Shown here: in pieces, positions 13,801-24,435 of the stretch | Layout: the number at the start of each line of letters is the position of its first letter | Position numbering within the stretch: the first letter of the stretch is position 1 | Assembly: GCF_036324505.1 (NCBI RefSeq) | Contig: NC_086356.1 | Span: forward strand, 18,788,028 to 18,852,027 | Direction: 5' to 3' | Length of the DNA stretch: 64,000 bases | Source: Eleginops maclovinus | Lineage: Eukaryota > Chordata > Actinopteri > Perciformes > Eleginopidae | The notes under the pieces: generated by a model | What the model was told of the DNA's origin: nothing | Seen by the model: the letters and a program-made list of their open reading frames with translations, nothing else | The model's database searches: none | Program-made: the position numbers and the translations under genes

Positions 13801-16186
13801 TGAGTTATAAATATACGAGATAGAAGATGGACCGTTATTAATCCCCTGAAGGGGAAATTTCCGTTTCCCACTCAGTTTTTTACACGCACATGCGCAAACA
13901 GTTGTAACTTCACACAGTTACAGTATACACATGCATCAAGAGGATCCAGAGCGCAGAGGCAGCCAGTCTTGCCAGCGTCAGTTGGAGGTTTGGTGCCTTG
14001 CTCAAATGCACCTCGGCAGTGGCCCAGAAGGTGATCTGGCTCCTCTCCACTATGCGTCTTTCTTGTTCTGACCGGGACCTGAACCGACGACCCTTCAGTC
14101 CAAAGTCCAAGTCCCTACAGACCACTGCCACCCCAAATATATGTTTAATTTCTACTTTTGTAAAAACCATGAGCTATTTAAATGATGTTCAAGAAAACAG
14201 GCCAGAAGAAGCATGTTTTTGTAATTGTATGGATAAAAATAAGGACATTAAGAATGAAGGTAACACTGTATGTAGGTGTGTAGAGAGGTGGGAGAAGTAC
14301 TCAGATATTGTACTAAAGTAAAAGTAGAAGTACCAGAGTGTAGGAATACTCTGTCACAGTAAAAGTCCATCATTCAAAATGTTCCTCCAGTAAAAGTAGA
14401 AGTACTCTCATCAAAATGTACTTAAAGTAGCGACAGTAAAAGTAGTCATTGTTTGATTGGTCCATTTCAGAATAATATCTCTGATATGTTTTATAATGAT
14501 TGATCATTAAAGTGTTCTCAGAGCTGGTAAAGGTGCAGCTAGTTTGAATGGCTTTGTATACTGCAGGGTAGCTGCTGGATTTACTCCAGGTGAACTAAAG
14601 TCTGATTTAAGGGCTGATTATATTTACCATCATTAATCCAGATCTGAAAAGGAACTAAAGGGACTAAATAAATGTAGTGGAGTAAAAGTACACCATTTAC
14701 CTCTGAACTGTAGTGGAGTAGAAGTACAAGGTGGCACAAAATTAAATTAATTAAAATACTCAAGTAAAGTACAAGTTTCTCAAAATTCTACTTAAATACA
14801 GTACTTGAGTAAATGTACTTAGTTACTTTACACTTCTGGGTGTTTATGTATGATCACATTATCAATACAAAATATATTTCATAAAGATGATGGGTCGGAC
14901 TTACGTTTCTCCTCCTGGAGAAGGTGGGACCACAGTCTCATCCTCTACCACTGACTCTTCCAAACTAGACCTGAACAAAAATGCAAATAATAGTCACAAG
15001 GGAAAAGGAACCAGAAAAAAGCCTTCATGTGGAGAAAGACACAGGATAACCGATAGAGAGGATGAATGGGTTGAGTAAAGCAGAGGACACACTTACGTCA
15101 TGGGGTTAGACTGTGGTAGGTAACGGATAAGGTCCCTCATGGTCATTTTGGCAGGATCTAAATCAAATTCCTTTACATGTTTCTTAGGTCGCTTGGTTTT
15201 CTGCAACATCAGATAATACACAAAATCAACATACATATCGAACCGATCAATAGTGATTAGTATGGACGTAAACTAAGAAAATGAAGAGGATGAGGAGGAT
15301 GAAGAGAATTATACTTACTGAAGAATTTGAGTTTACCTTTTCTTTGTGCATCTCCTCTCTCAGCAGGTCTCTGAGTTTTTGGGCCTTTGCAAGCCTCTGT
15401 AAGTCTGACGGGTCATTCAGGAGTCGGCTCAGGGAGAACGCTGGTGTTGACAGTGAAAGCCTACTCTTAGATGACACTAGAGTCCTGGCTTTCTCTGATA
15501 TTGCAATAGCTTCTTTGTCTGGTAGAGAGGGGCGCACTTTATCCGGGAGACTGAAAGAAGCTTCTTTTCCTTGACTGGCTGAAATGTTTTCTAATTCTTT
15601 GCCATTTTTTTCTGGAGAGTCCTCAGCTGTAGGTACGACTGAAGGCTCTGAAAGGATGGCGGTGGGTTTAGGTTCAATTTTTGGCTGCTTGCTCTCTTCT
15701 GAAGGTCTCCTTCGCCTTGGGGACTGGAGTCTCTGAGGGGCTGAAACAGGGGCTTCAACAGGAGTTTCAGAGGCTGCTTTGACATGGGATTTTGTTGTCC
15801 GAGTACCAATGGAGGGGCGGCCTGGGGCCACTTTAGGCTTGATGGAAAACCGCTTCCTTCTCTGGAGGGCTGCTGAGGAGCTGGTACTTTCCACATGTTG
15901 ATCATTACCATCCCTAAAAAGAAGCAAGAATAGTTATTATTTGTAATACATGAAAAAAGCATTCGTCGAACAATTTAACTTGTGTCACTCACCCTGGGAC
16001 TGTAGGGGTTTCTGGGGGGGTCACAACAGACTTGTTATCTGTCGCAGTAGCAGTGGAGCTTTCACCGGCGTCCTTAGGGGTCTCACTGGTCTCCTGACTT
16101 GCTGAAGGGGATTCCTGAGATGTTGCTGCTGTTTTCCCTGTAGCTCCAACATTGGGCCGGACACTAAATCTTGACCGACGGAACAT
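1804..16186 (-). CDS. bdp1: Transcription factor TFIIIB component B'' (BDP1)
   Basis: BDP1 joins TBP and BRF1/BRF2 in TFIIIB, the nuclear factor that recruits RNA polymerase III to tRNA, 5S and U6 promoters. Coding exons, minus strand, in transcript order: 16186-15993, 15913-15337, 15200-15097, 14970-14905, 13439-13224, 13042-12909, 12813-12719, 12608-12554, 12461-12327, 12182-11943, 11827-11764, 11676-11493, 11410-11304, 11190-10800, 10631-10497, 9970-9934, 9844-9731, 9627-6135, 5987-5836, 5727-5540, 3475-3412, 3338-3185, 3082-2971, 2880-2847, 2759-2658, 2580-2310, 2209-2008, 1917-1804. They total 7,734 nt, or 2,577 aa, close to the human protein (about 2,600). The start MFRRSRFSV and the C-terminal YFLSDIF block are both family hallmarks, and splice sites have GT/AG ends with matching phases where checked. 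A SANT/Myb domain sits near residues 425-482. Individual boundaries may be off by a few bases. Confidence 0.96.
3836..5402 (+). mobile_element. Degenerate LINE (non-LTR retrotransposon) remnant in a bdp1 intron
   Basis: Antisense to bdp1, in the intron between exons 5727-5540 and 3475-3412. Fragments of a reverse transcriptase can be read: near 3945-4070 a block with IHKSGDKSDPNNYRG, and at about 4170-4420 FIDFKKAFDSIWHKG followed by RRGVRQGCNLSPFLFN, which is RT core sequence. The catalytic palm (YADD-like) block is not seen and frames are broken by stops and shifts. The 3' part (about 4870-5300) resembles the C-terminal end of fish LINE ORF2 proteins, and the element ends in a polyadenylation-like AATAAA and a short GAATT-type repeat. 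Clade is uncertain (I/Nimb- or Jockey-like at best). It is a dead copy. Confidence 0.8.
4460..4497. repeat. Perfect 18-bp inverted repeat (hairpin)
   Basis: Two 18-bp arms, 4460-4477 and 4480-4497, are exact reverse complements separated by two bases. The sequence lies inside the LINE remnant immediately after its RT-like frame stops. Confidence 0.9.
6135..9627 (-). other. bdp1: bdp1 giant repeat-coding exon
   Basis: A single 3,493-nt exon encodes about residues 950-2113, almost half of the protein. It is Ser/Thr/Glu-rich, presumably disordered, and built on a recurring basic motif of the form RFQK-x-KPN-(L/V)-NL-x-QTSRT-x-(R/H)SK. Four good copies lie near 8816, 8278, 7678 and 7059; looser copies near 9350 (KVKPKPNLG) and 6690 flank them. 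Between motifs, whole blocks recur (GATTSQQSASENQN, STDEV, SCNNP, GSNTDS). Human BDP1 also has a large exon of repeats, but with a different, shorter unit. Confidence 0.9.
10646..10666. repeat. 21-bp poly-G (poly-C on minus strand)
   Basis: Uninterrupted G run on the plus strand. On the bdp1 strand it is a poly-C tract ending about 12 nt upstream of the AG of the acceptor for exon 10631-10497, so it occupies the position of the polypyrimidine tract. Confidence 0.9.
12554..13042 (-). other. bdp1: bdp1 exons encoding the SANT/Myb domain
   Basis: Three exons (13042-12909, 12813-12719, 12608-12554) encode the most conserved part of BDP1. Visible blocks are DPIFERGSTTTYSSFRK, KPWS, TDMFFLAISMVGTDFSMI, LFPLRARSEIKNKFKKEE and WRIDKAF. 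The tryptophan pattern and IG/GTDFS spacing are those of a SANT domain. In the family this region contacts TBP-BRF-DNA and is needed for promoter opening. The preceding exon supplies the conserved VKVAEDG and DEESLTVEV segments. Confidence 0.95.
13288..13380 (-). repeat. bdp1: Trinucleotide/hexanucleotide coding repeat in bdp1
   Basis: Inside the 13439-13224 exon, runs of CTC and (GCCTCC/GCCTCG) on the plus strand encode an alternating Glu-Ala tract followed by an almost pure Glu run. It lies just before the conserved VPQVKVAEDG block. Such repeats are prone to length polymorphism. Confidence 0.85.
13833..14137 (-). mobile_element. tRNA-derived SINE in a bdp1 intron
   Basis: Read on the minus strand, the head at about 14130-14111 matches a Pol III A box (GGCAGTGG...TAGGGACTTGG) and 14085-14074 matches a B box (GGTTCAGGTCCC). 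Then comes a body with the GCCGAGGTGC...GAGCAAGGCACC segment that I recognise from many fish SINEs, and a tail ending in AAATTTCCCCTTCAGGGGATTAATAA. Length about 305 bp. The exact family is not assigned. Confidence 0.72.
14283..14838. mobile_element. Non-autonomous hAT-type element (AAGTAC-rich)
   Basis: A 556-bp element full of AAGTAC/AAAGTA motifs, with ends of the kind GAGGTGGGAGAAGTAC...CACTTCTG, a very common teleost non-autonomous DNA transposon. The flanks 14275-14282 and 14839-14846 match at 7 of 8 bases, consistent with an 8-bp hAT target duplication. No coding capacity is visible. It lies in the same bdp1 intron as the SINE. Confidence 0.7.
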
Positions 16187-17154
16187 GTTGACCTGAAAAC
16201 ACACAGCTGCATTAGTACTCTAACAAAGAAAACTGGAAACGAGCTCAACGTGAAAAATTACTTACATATTCATATTTGAAAGGCATTACAAATGCATTGG
16301 TTAAGTTCCACAACAGACTTTTAAAGTGCAAAACCCTCAATACTAAAAGGCAAATTGAAAAGCTAAAGTATTACCTTTAAACACAAAATGTGAATAAGAA
16401 GTGGAAAACATGTAGCCTAATCATATGTTCAGTCCTTTGAAGACCCCTAATATCTTATCAGCATAAGTAGAACTAAATAATGTTTGCAAACATTTCTAAA
16501 TATGTTAACCTATTTACTTTACCACTGCTTGTTTTAATACCAGCTTTAACTTTTCTGCAAGATTAAATGCAACTTTCATGGGATTTACAGAATAAAAAAC
16601 ACGTTGTAGTGACTACAGAATTACTGTCCTAATTATCATTTTGCCTTGTATGTGTAAGATGTACTGTACTTAATTCTGGCGGGCCATTTGTATTATCTTA
16701 TCGTATTATGAATAGAGACTCTTGTTTGATGAGGATTAGCTTGTATTAATTTAAGCATGACTATATAGTGCGACAAAGTAGTTGCCTTACGTTAGAACTT
16801 AATGCAGCAGCAATAGCGAGAATACGTCCAGCTTCTGCAAGCCTCAGCTATTCTATCAGCGGACAGGACTACTGACGTTGACAGTTGAGAAGCCATCTGG
16901 TTGTAAAGATAATCACAACGATATACCGCCAGAAATTCTAGTACGCTAACACACCTAAAGCTGAGTCAACACATAAAAGAAAAGTCAATATTGCGAAAAC
17001 AAGGCGAAAAGTGCACAAAGCTGGGCTGAAACTCGCTTGACAACATTTTAGGTAAGCGACTTGGACCGTTAAAGTCTTCATATTTTAAACCTAAGGCAAT
17101 TACATTTATAATGTAATTACGCCAACATAATGAATTGACCTTGAAATAACTTAC

Positions 17155-17250
17155 CTGTTCAACAATATATCCTTGGCTGGGAGAAATAGGCTTAGATGTA
17201 TCGAAGAAGGCTGGCAAGTAGCGGAACCCATGCACACACTAATCCGCCAT
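17155..17250 (-). promoter_or_regulatory. bdp1: bdp1 first (non-coding) exon and promoter edge
   Basis: A consensus donor (CAG/GTAAGT, exon end 17155) on the minus strand pairs with the acceptor at 16193, placing six UTR bases before the MFRR start codon. The upstream exon therefore seems non-coding: its only frame continuous with MFRR lacks an ATG. Its 5' limit near 17250 is a guess; ATGGCGGATTAG there would be a three-codon upstream ORF if transcribed. The 17250-18090 stretch, between bdp1 and the 3' end of dab2, must hold the bdp1 promoter; I see no clear core motifs in it. Confidence 0.55.
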
Positions 17251-18089
17251 GTTTTTCATGACGCGATATTTTCCTGAGAGAAGGGGCTTGTGGGAAATGT
17301 AGTCAACTCGCTGTAAAACGATTGGCTGAGGCAAGAGAGTAAGGTTTTTTGCAAGGGTTTTCTTAAAGACTGTGAGCAGTATTGTGAAAATATTGTCTGT
17401 AATATTATACTCAGTATGTTATAAGTATTTTTAAATGTTTTTAAAGCAAAAGCAACAATGTAGCAATCCAAAAAGAATACTTAAAATAACGTAAATATTT
17501 TGGTTGGGAAGTGCAGAAGAATTAACAATAACATGTGACTAAATGTCAAACTAGGAGGTTGCTAAATCCGATAAGTAAGCGTTTTTTTGGTGTTGGTCAT
17601 TTTACGTGAAACATATTCTTATTTCATATTTCAGGCTACCACTGGAAAGATTAATTGACAATGTTTTGCAAGCTGATTGTTTTGTATGTACATTTTTCTT
17701 ATAGTTGAAGTGTTTCCATTTTATGCTTACTTAATTTACTCGTGTTATTTTCTGTCAGAAAGATACTTTGTAGATAAAATATGTTCATAAAAAAACATAC
17801 ATTCCCTCTATTTAAGTACATTTACTTTAGCACAATTAAGACTGCATAGCTTTTAAGAGAGCATTTCCCAATAGTTTTACTATTTTTATTTAAGATATTA
17901 ATTTTCTTGTTTTAATTTATATAACCCATAAGGTGGCTATTAAGCTTGTTTTTGTATATATATTTAATCATATGGAACTTAAGTAATCATAGACATATCC
18001 TATCGAAACAAGTATCATATATCTGTGTCGTTTGAACCGTAACTGGATTCCAACATTACTTCACCATCTCAGTCTGAAAAAGGAAATGA

Positions 18090-18410
18090 ACAACTAATGA
18101 TTGAATTATTTTATTTCTTTAATACAGACAGCATCAGCAGTGAACCTCTTTGGACGTGTTTTTTCTCACAACACATTTCTATCTTCAGCAGATCAGGACA
18201 TAACATTTCTGTTTTTAGATCAGTGGTCTTTACAAATAAGGGGAGCTACTGATTGGATAATAAAAACAACAGAGGTCCAGGTGTAAAGGAAGGGTGGGCT
18301 CGGGACAAGAGTTAGAAAAGTTCATCGTTTGGATTGTCTTGCGCACGTTGTAGCAGCTAGTCCCAAAGATGTTATTTGATGTGAAGATCTCCATTACATT
18401 TCAACTGTAA
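18090..18410 (-). other. dab2: dab2 3' UTR exon
   Basis: After the stop-containing exon a donor (GTAAGT, about 18500) is followed by an acceptor after a pyrimidine-rich stretch at about 18406, giving a terminal non-coding exon. A minus-strand AATAAA at 18115-18110 suggests a transcript end near 18090. A UTR intron after the stop is an inference from splice signals. Confidence 0.5.
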
Positions 18411-18518
18411 GGGCAGAGAGAAGAACAAACTGTGAAAACACTATTTATACCCTTGAGATGAAACGCATATAGTAATAAACAAACATAAATGCACACTTAC
18501 TTATAGACAAAGTTATGG

Positions 18519-21500
18519 TCAAGCAAAGGGATTTCCAAAAGGATCCCCAAAATCTGCTGTTGATCCAGAGTTCACCGCAGCAGGCTGCTGCAAGAAAAGA
18601 CCTCACATTACAATTCATTAATGTGAATCTGGAATGGTGTATATTTAGGTGTGTGTTTAAATCTCTGTACCATGGCTACTGGCGGCCCTCCAAACAGATT
18701 CGAATCGGGGGCCCCAAATGCTTGATCAAACATGTCATGGTTGGGTCCCTTGGCGGGGGCTGAATTGTTTGCAATTGGAGCAGAGGAGAAGGCGGCATCC
18801 AGGAGGCCGGGATTAAAACTCGGAGCTGCAGCTGGTTTAGGAACATCTATAAACAGAGACATTACGAGAACACTTTTAGTGACACATCTCACACATACAG
18901 TCAACCTGCAACATTTAGCTGATTTACCATTCACTACGGCTGACATTTGATTGATATCAAAGTCATCGTGATCTGCATTATCCTGCGGCAGGCCCACTTT
19001 ATTGTTAAAATACTGATCGAATGCCCCGGCTTCGTTGCTGCCTGGGGCGGGAGCGGAGTTGGACACTAGGTCTCCTTTCCTCGCTGGGATGGCAGGCGGT
19101 TTGGCGATCTGGAAGTCCTTGAACATGTCCTTTCCACTCTTCTTCTCTCTATCTCCAAGGGGGTCCAGAGATGTGAAGGCACTGTTCTCTACCTTTGGAG
19201 GGGCCTCCTTAACAGGTGGCCTAGGAGGGGGGCGTGCAGGACCTTGCTGGTCACCCATTCCAGGGAACTGGCCAGGCTGGAAAGGATTGGTCATGGCGGG
19301 CTGACCCCAACCTGGAGCACCCATTGGCGAAGCCGGTGGAGGCTGGCCCCAGCTGAGGTGAGGCGGGGATAAGGGCGGGGCGCTAAACTGAGGTGGCATC
19401 TGCTGGCCCCAGGCTGTGGGTGGAATGGGAAGGCCACCGAAGGCAGACGGCTGGGGATAGTTGGGCCTCTGGCCTGGAGCTCCTGGCATTTGGAACATGG
19501 ATGGTACAGCAGCAGGGGGCCCCCAGATGCCTGCAGCAGGAATGCCTGTAGTAGCTGGAGGACCTAACTGAAGATTCCCTGGATATAAAGAGAAAGGGAT
19601 ATGAAAGTTTAAAAGGGAAGGGAGTATAAAGCCAAATAAAGTATGTAATATCTGAATAAAACAGTGTTTTCCTCTTGTGTATTACCCAGAGCAGCTATGG
19701 AGGAGGGATAGGAGTAGGCAGGGGATGCTTCAGATTGTGCAGGAGCAGCAAATAGCTCTGCTCCGAACAGATCACCTGCCGTGGACTATTCAAGAAAATG
19801 ATAAAACAGTATTATATTTTTTATCATTTTAAAGTTTCATTGACACAATTTCAAACATGAGAACTCATGATAAACAATATAGTAGAATTGTTTAAAGCAA
19901 GTATGTAGTCGAAAGTACTACATTATTACCTGAATATTGATATGTACACATGCTTTGTCACTTACCACTGCGTTTATCACTGATGCATGAATGTTAGAAA
20001 ATTGATTTAGAGCAGAAATTACCAACGGTAAAGTGGATTGTTCAGCAGCACAGTCAAAGTGTCATTTATGCAAGCCAGTTAGAGAAGAGTGTGACCACCA
20101 GTGCATGCACGAAGACAGAGTGGATCCAACCAACAAGACTATTGCAATACCAAATGATAGTCCTTGCAACTCATCCAAACAAAAGCATCCTCTATCATAT
20201 CCTGTCAGATACCAGTGCATAACCCAAGAAAGGGAGATGTTAGCGACCTGTGCATTAAACCTATTCAAGGCATCACACATGCAAATCTAGCATGATTCAT
20301 CTAGCTATGGAATTTCACCTTTGCACTCCTTCGACCTCGTCCAGCCTTAGAGCTCTGTGGAGGCGGACTTATGACAACTGAATCCTTGCTATGAGCCACT
20401 GGGGGTTGTGGGGGAGGAGTAATGTCATGAGAGACAGGGGAAGTGTTTAATGAGGAGTCAAAAAAAGGGTTTTTGGTTGAGAGAACTGTTCCAGATTCAT
20501 CCCCGTCCATCATGGTGATCGTGTTGCTCGGAGGTATTTTGCCCCCTAGTGGCCACTGTCCGTTACTGAGAGCGAGGATCATGGTTTTACTGGATAACCC
20601 ATTTATCTGCTGACTGAGGTGTTCGGGGTCTCCATTCAAACCACCGTTAATAATTGTCGTACAAGTGTTGCTAGCAGTGCTGTTTAGGTGATAAGTGGGG
20701 GGGAGGGAGATCTTTGAGTTATGGGGTTCTGACCAAGGGGGTGATTTAGAAAGTGGGTCATCTCTGAAAGGGTCACTGTCTGGGGTTGGAAAGTAGCCAA
20801 ATGTTGAGGAAAAGGGATTCTCTGTCTGGGGAGATGCCCCACAGTCAGGGGCACAGGAAGTTACAAAGGAAGTTCCCTTTATGCAATTCTGATTGCTGTC
20901 AACTTCAGCAGAAAAGTCCAGCAAGAGAATATCATTAGAGTCCTGGTTAACATGAGAGGGACAGAAAAAAAAGAGAATTATGAATCAGTTCTGCAGAAGG
21001 AGAGAAACACATGTGTTAACAAAATGAAAAATGAATCACATGGTGTGAAAAGACAATTTAAAGCTGCTACCTGTAGAATATTTACCTCAAAATTATATTA
21101 AATGCCATGGTAAAGCAAAGTCTAACTTGAAAAATTAACTAAATGCTAACTTGCCTTTGACATCAGCAAGGTTTATATGCTGAAGTCAGCACTAACTTGA
21201 TTACCTGAAACTGGGCTTGTGAATTTTCCCCGAAATATTACACTTAGGAGACTCCAGGTGTCACCAGAGACACAAAAATGACTCATAAATAGATTCTACT
21301 TGTAGCAGCTTTAGAGGTTTGATGAACAACAATGAGATTGGTACAAGAAGTTAAACTCAATTCTTAAAAGATCATCATGAACTGCCAAATCTGAAACTAA
21401 TGATGATTAAAGAAAAGTGTGGCCTTTTTAGAATTGAGTTTACACACATGGAATGATCTGGAAAGCGCTGAGGTTATTGAGTGGAGCCATATTTTGTTTC

Positions 21501-23422
21501 CTAAATAGGATTTTAGAAACATATTTTTTACAAAGCAGCATGTAGCAAGCTGTATCCGTACCCGGTTTAAAAGAAATCTCACCATAAAAAGAAACTATTG
21601 AATAAAAGTCTTAGACCGTCTGTATTAAGGTGCCTGAAAAGTATACACTGAAAGTAGAATAGTGGAAATGCCCAACTGCACTTAATATGCTAAGTATAAT
21701 TCCACTATGTTGCCCAGCTAAAGGGAACATTTTATGGCACCACACTTACATTTGGAGCCTGGATGTCTGGAGGGGTCGACATGTCTCCGAAAAGGTCAAG
21801 CTGCTCTACTGGCTGGATGTCAAAAAGAAAAAGGAAATATACAGTATTTATCCAGCTACTATAAATCAGAGCTATGTTATTTAATGTTTAATACTTTTAA
21901 AAAAACGGATAAGACATACTTACTTGAGCAGTTTTTACTCCACCACCTACACCTGGCAAGGCATCACTTCCATTCTAAAAGGATAGAAAAGCTAAAGGTT
22001 AAGGCAGGAGTGAGAGGAGACATTTGGAGAAAACAAGCGCTTCCAAATGCTTACCTCAACTACTTCGCTGCCATTTTCCCCCTGTAAACAAGAGGTGGAC
22101 TGTTAATGGTTACACTTATTGTCGTATTTCACTGCGTCGCTGTCATTTCACATCATTTCAATGGAATGTCTGAAGATGTGATTCATTGAAAGAACACAGA
22201 GAGGCAGTGTTGACATTCAGGAGGTTTTCACAGTGTACTGTATACCCTGTCAACCTTCCCAGATGGCCACATTAAAATGGTTTTCCCTCAGAAAGAACAT
22301 GCTCGCACAGTCCAACTTTTGAAAGAAAAAAAAAATGTTTTTTTCCAGTTTTAAGAGCAACTGCCTCTGTTACCTTCTGTGAGGCCTCTGCCTCTTTCTT
22401 CCTCAGGTTGAAGATGACCTGGAAGAGATCCTTCAGGTCAATGACCAGGGGCTCTGCCTGTAAGGTGACAAACACATACTTGCAATTTGTAGTTTTTTTT
22501 TTTATCATTGCAGAGTGTTGTTTTGAGTTTATTTGCAAATGTTACCTGTTGTGCAGTCTTTATGGCGAAAAACTGATGCTGCCCTTCTGCTCCACACACA
22601 TAACCAAACGCTCTGTTATCTGTTACATCTCTGGCGATGAAGGAGATCCTATTCACCATGTGCTCATGTTCAATCACCTTGAAGACAAAGGCTTCATTAG
22701 CAACAACATCTAATAAACTGTGTGATGTAACTTTAAAAAGGAAGGAAATGGCAGACTTACTCCCGATTTCTCATCGATAATCTTGATGCCTGACATGGAA
22801 ATGTTGACCCAGATCCTCTGTTTGTGTTTACCTTGAGACCGTGCAGCCACTGCCATACCCTGTTGTCCAAGAAATATACACACTGTTCAGATGTTCTATC
22901 TTTTGCAAGTAAACAACCATTGTCTGTGCAAGTTAGTGTCCACGTTACCAACAGCAGTATGAAAACATTTGAATCACCAGCTTTAAAACACCATCCACTT
23001 AATACCTAAATGTGATAAATAGCAGGGCTCAGTCCTTACCTTGAGTTTCATCATGGAGTCCTGGCTCATCTTGTCTCCTCGGGCCTCTGGGACATCATCA
23101 ACGCCAATCAACTTAGCCTTATACCTCACCCCATCCCCTTGAAACCTGCCCAGCAGGTACTCATCCGTCTTCTCTGGGGCTGCAAAAAAACAAAACAAGG
23201 AAAGTTTGAGTTCTACAACATCAGACAAAAATGTAACAGGCAAATGGATGTCTTTATCTCAGCACAATAATCTCAAAGTGTGTTTTGACCTTTCTTCTTC
23301 TCTTTCTTGAACGGGACTTTGGATGTGGCTGTTGAAGGGGAGGTGGGAGGAGTGTTGGGTGTAGTTGAGGATACGATGCTTGGATCGGCAGGAACCGGTG
23401 CGGTCTCCACCTCAGCAGACAT
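18519..23422 (-). CDS. dab2: Disabled homolog 2 (DAB2), clathrin adaptor
   Basis: DAB2 is a cytoplasmic adaptor linking NPxY-motif receptors (LDLR family, megalin, integrins) to AP-2, clathrin, EH-domain proteins and myosin VI. Coding exons, transcript order: 23422-23290, 23179-23040, 22859-22761, 22677-22546, 22457-22374, 22081-22055, 21974-21924, 21812-21750, 20942-20319, 19785-19686, 19578-18928, 18846-18671, 18587-18519; 2,349 nt, 782 aa (human about 770). The PTB/PID domain spans about residues 45-185 ([57 protein letters not shown]). Downstream lie DLFGD, two DPF and four NPF motifs, a proline-rich stretch, and the FNNKVG...ADHDDFD block that corresponds to the mammalian myosin VI-binding region. 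The C-terminus GDPFGNPFA is a family signature. The start codon follows the known MSxEVET N-terminus. Confidence 0.96.
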
Positions 23423-23549
23423 GGTGTGGAGTGAGCCTCACTGGACAAGAGGACAGTCTGGAGTAAAGCTGGCAGCAGCTCCTTATTCAGGGGCAGCGAG
23501 GTCAACCGAACAGATGAGTCCTAGCACCCACACATGCTTTTCTTGTTAT
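23290..23549 (-). other. dab2: dab2 first coding exon with 5' UTR
   Basis: The start ATG is at 23422-23420. The exon extends 5' to an acceptor at about 23550-23552 (ctccagacag), so about 127 nt of UTR precede the start. It encodes the Ser/Thr/Pro-rich N-terminus and the basic KKEKKK patch that precedes the PTB domain. Confidence 0.7.
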
Positions 23550-24328
23550 CTGTCTGGAGGAGAAAAAAGAGAAGTGCATGTGGGGATAAAGAAGAAAAAA
23601 AAGGAGAAGGAGATAAAAGGTCAGTACGTACTGAAAACAAAATACTATAAAGGGGGCATTAAATGATTGAAAATACTTTGTTACTGCTCAAATTGTTTGT
23701 AGGTAGCTGCTGAAAAGATGTTTGGCACATCATAAACAATCAAATATGTTAACAATCCACAGTAAACATTTACAACCACAGAGACACCCTTCAAGGAGAG
23801 AGGCAAAGCAGACACATGACCTATAAAACATCATAGGATGAGGACACAGAAAACACACTTTAACCCTGCTTTACACATGCTGTGTCAGTTGTTCAGCCCC
23901 GTAAAAACAGCGTATTATCCTGGAGATAAAAAAGATACGGCTCACCTCTCTACAAATATTGTTTTCCTGCTATCCATCTGTACATTTGTTTAGGGAAGCT
24001 TTTTAAGGACAATTAACTAGGACAAAGAATGCCGCATTTTGTAATACTGTCACATGTGTGGTGCATCAACAATAACATCATTTATTTATCTGCCAACACA
24101 CTGAAGAGGCTAAACCAACATCATAGGACTGTAGCGGACACCACAGCAGCTGAGATTCACCTACATCCCCTCAACTACGTTGTGTGTGACAGATTTAGTT
24201 TAATCACTAATAACTTGAATCAAACAACCCCAGCTGAGCACTAATAATCACATGCATTCGGCCAAAGATTCTGCACAACAAGAAGAATATAAGCAATGAA
24301 ACTATGGCTCTGCGTGGGACATACATAC

Positions 24329-24435
24329 CCTTAGGACCAGTACTGGAGACTCCACTGCCCACACTGGGAGTAAAGAGGCTGTGAGCACCATAGGACGGGC
24401 CAAAGGTTGTAAGCGGGCAAAGGTTGAGCAATCAC
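24329..24435 (-). other. Possible alternative 5' exon of dab2
   Basis: In the first dab2 intron, a CAG acceptor-like site (24436-24438) and a GTATGT donor (24328-24323) on the minus strand bound an open 107-nt stretch. The acceptor has a weak pyrimidine tract. I have no homology evidence. Confidence 0.2.

Noticed and set aside
14071..14137. Possible tRNA gene (A and B box-like sequences)
   Set aside because: Stems do not close into a cloverleaf and the boxes are followed by a SINE body, so it is a SINE head rather than a tRNA gene.
17155..17235. N-terminal extension of BDP1 from the upstream exon
   Set aside because: The frame joins MFRR correctly but starts with GTG after a TAG; there is no ATG, and MFRR is the conserved start.
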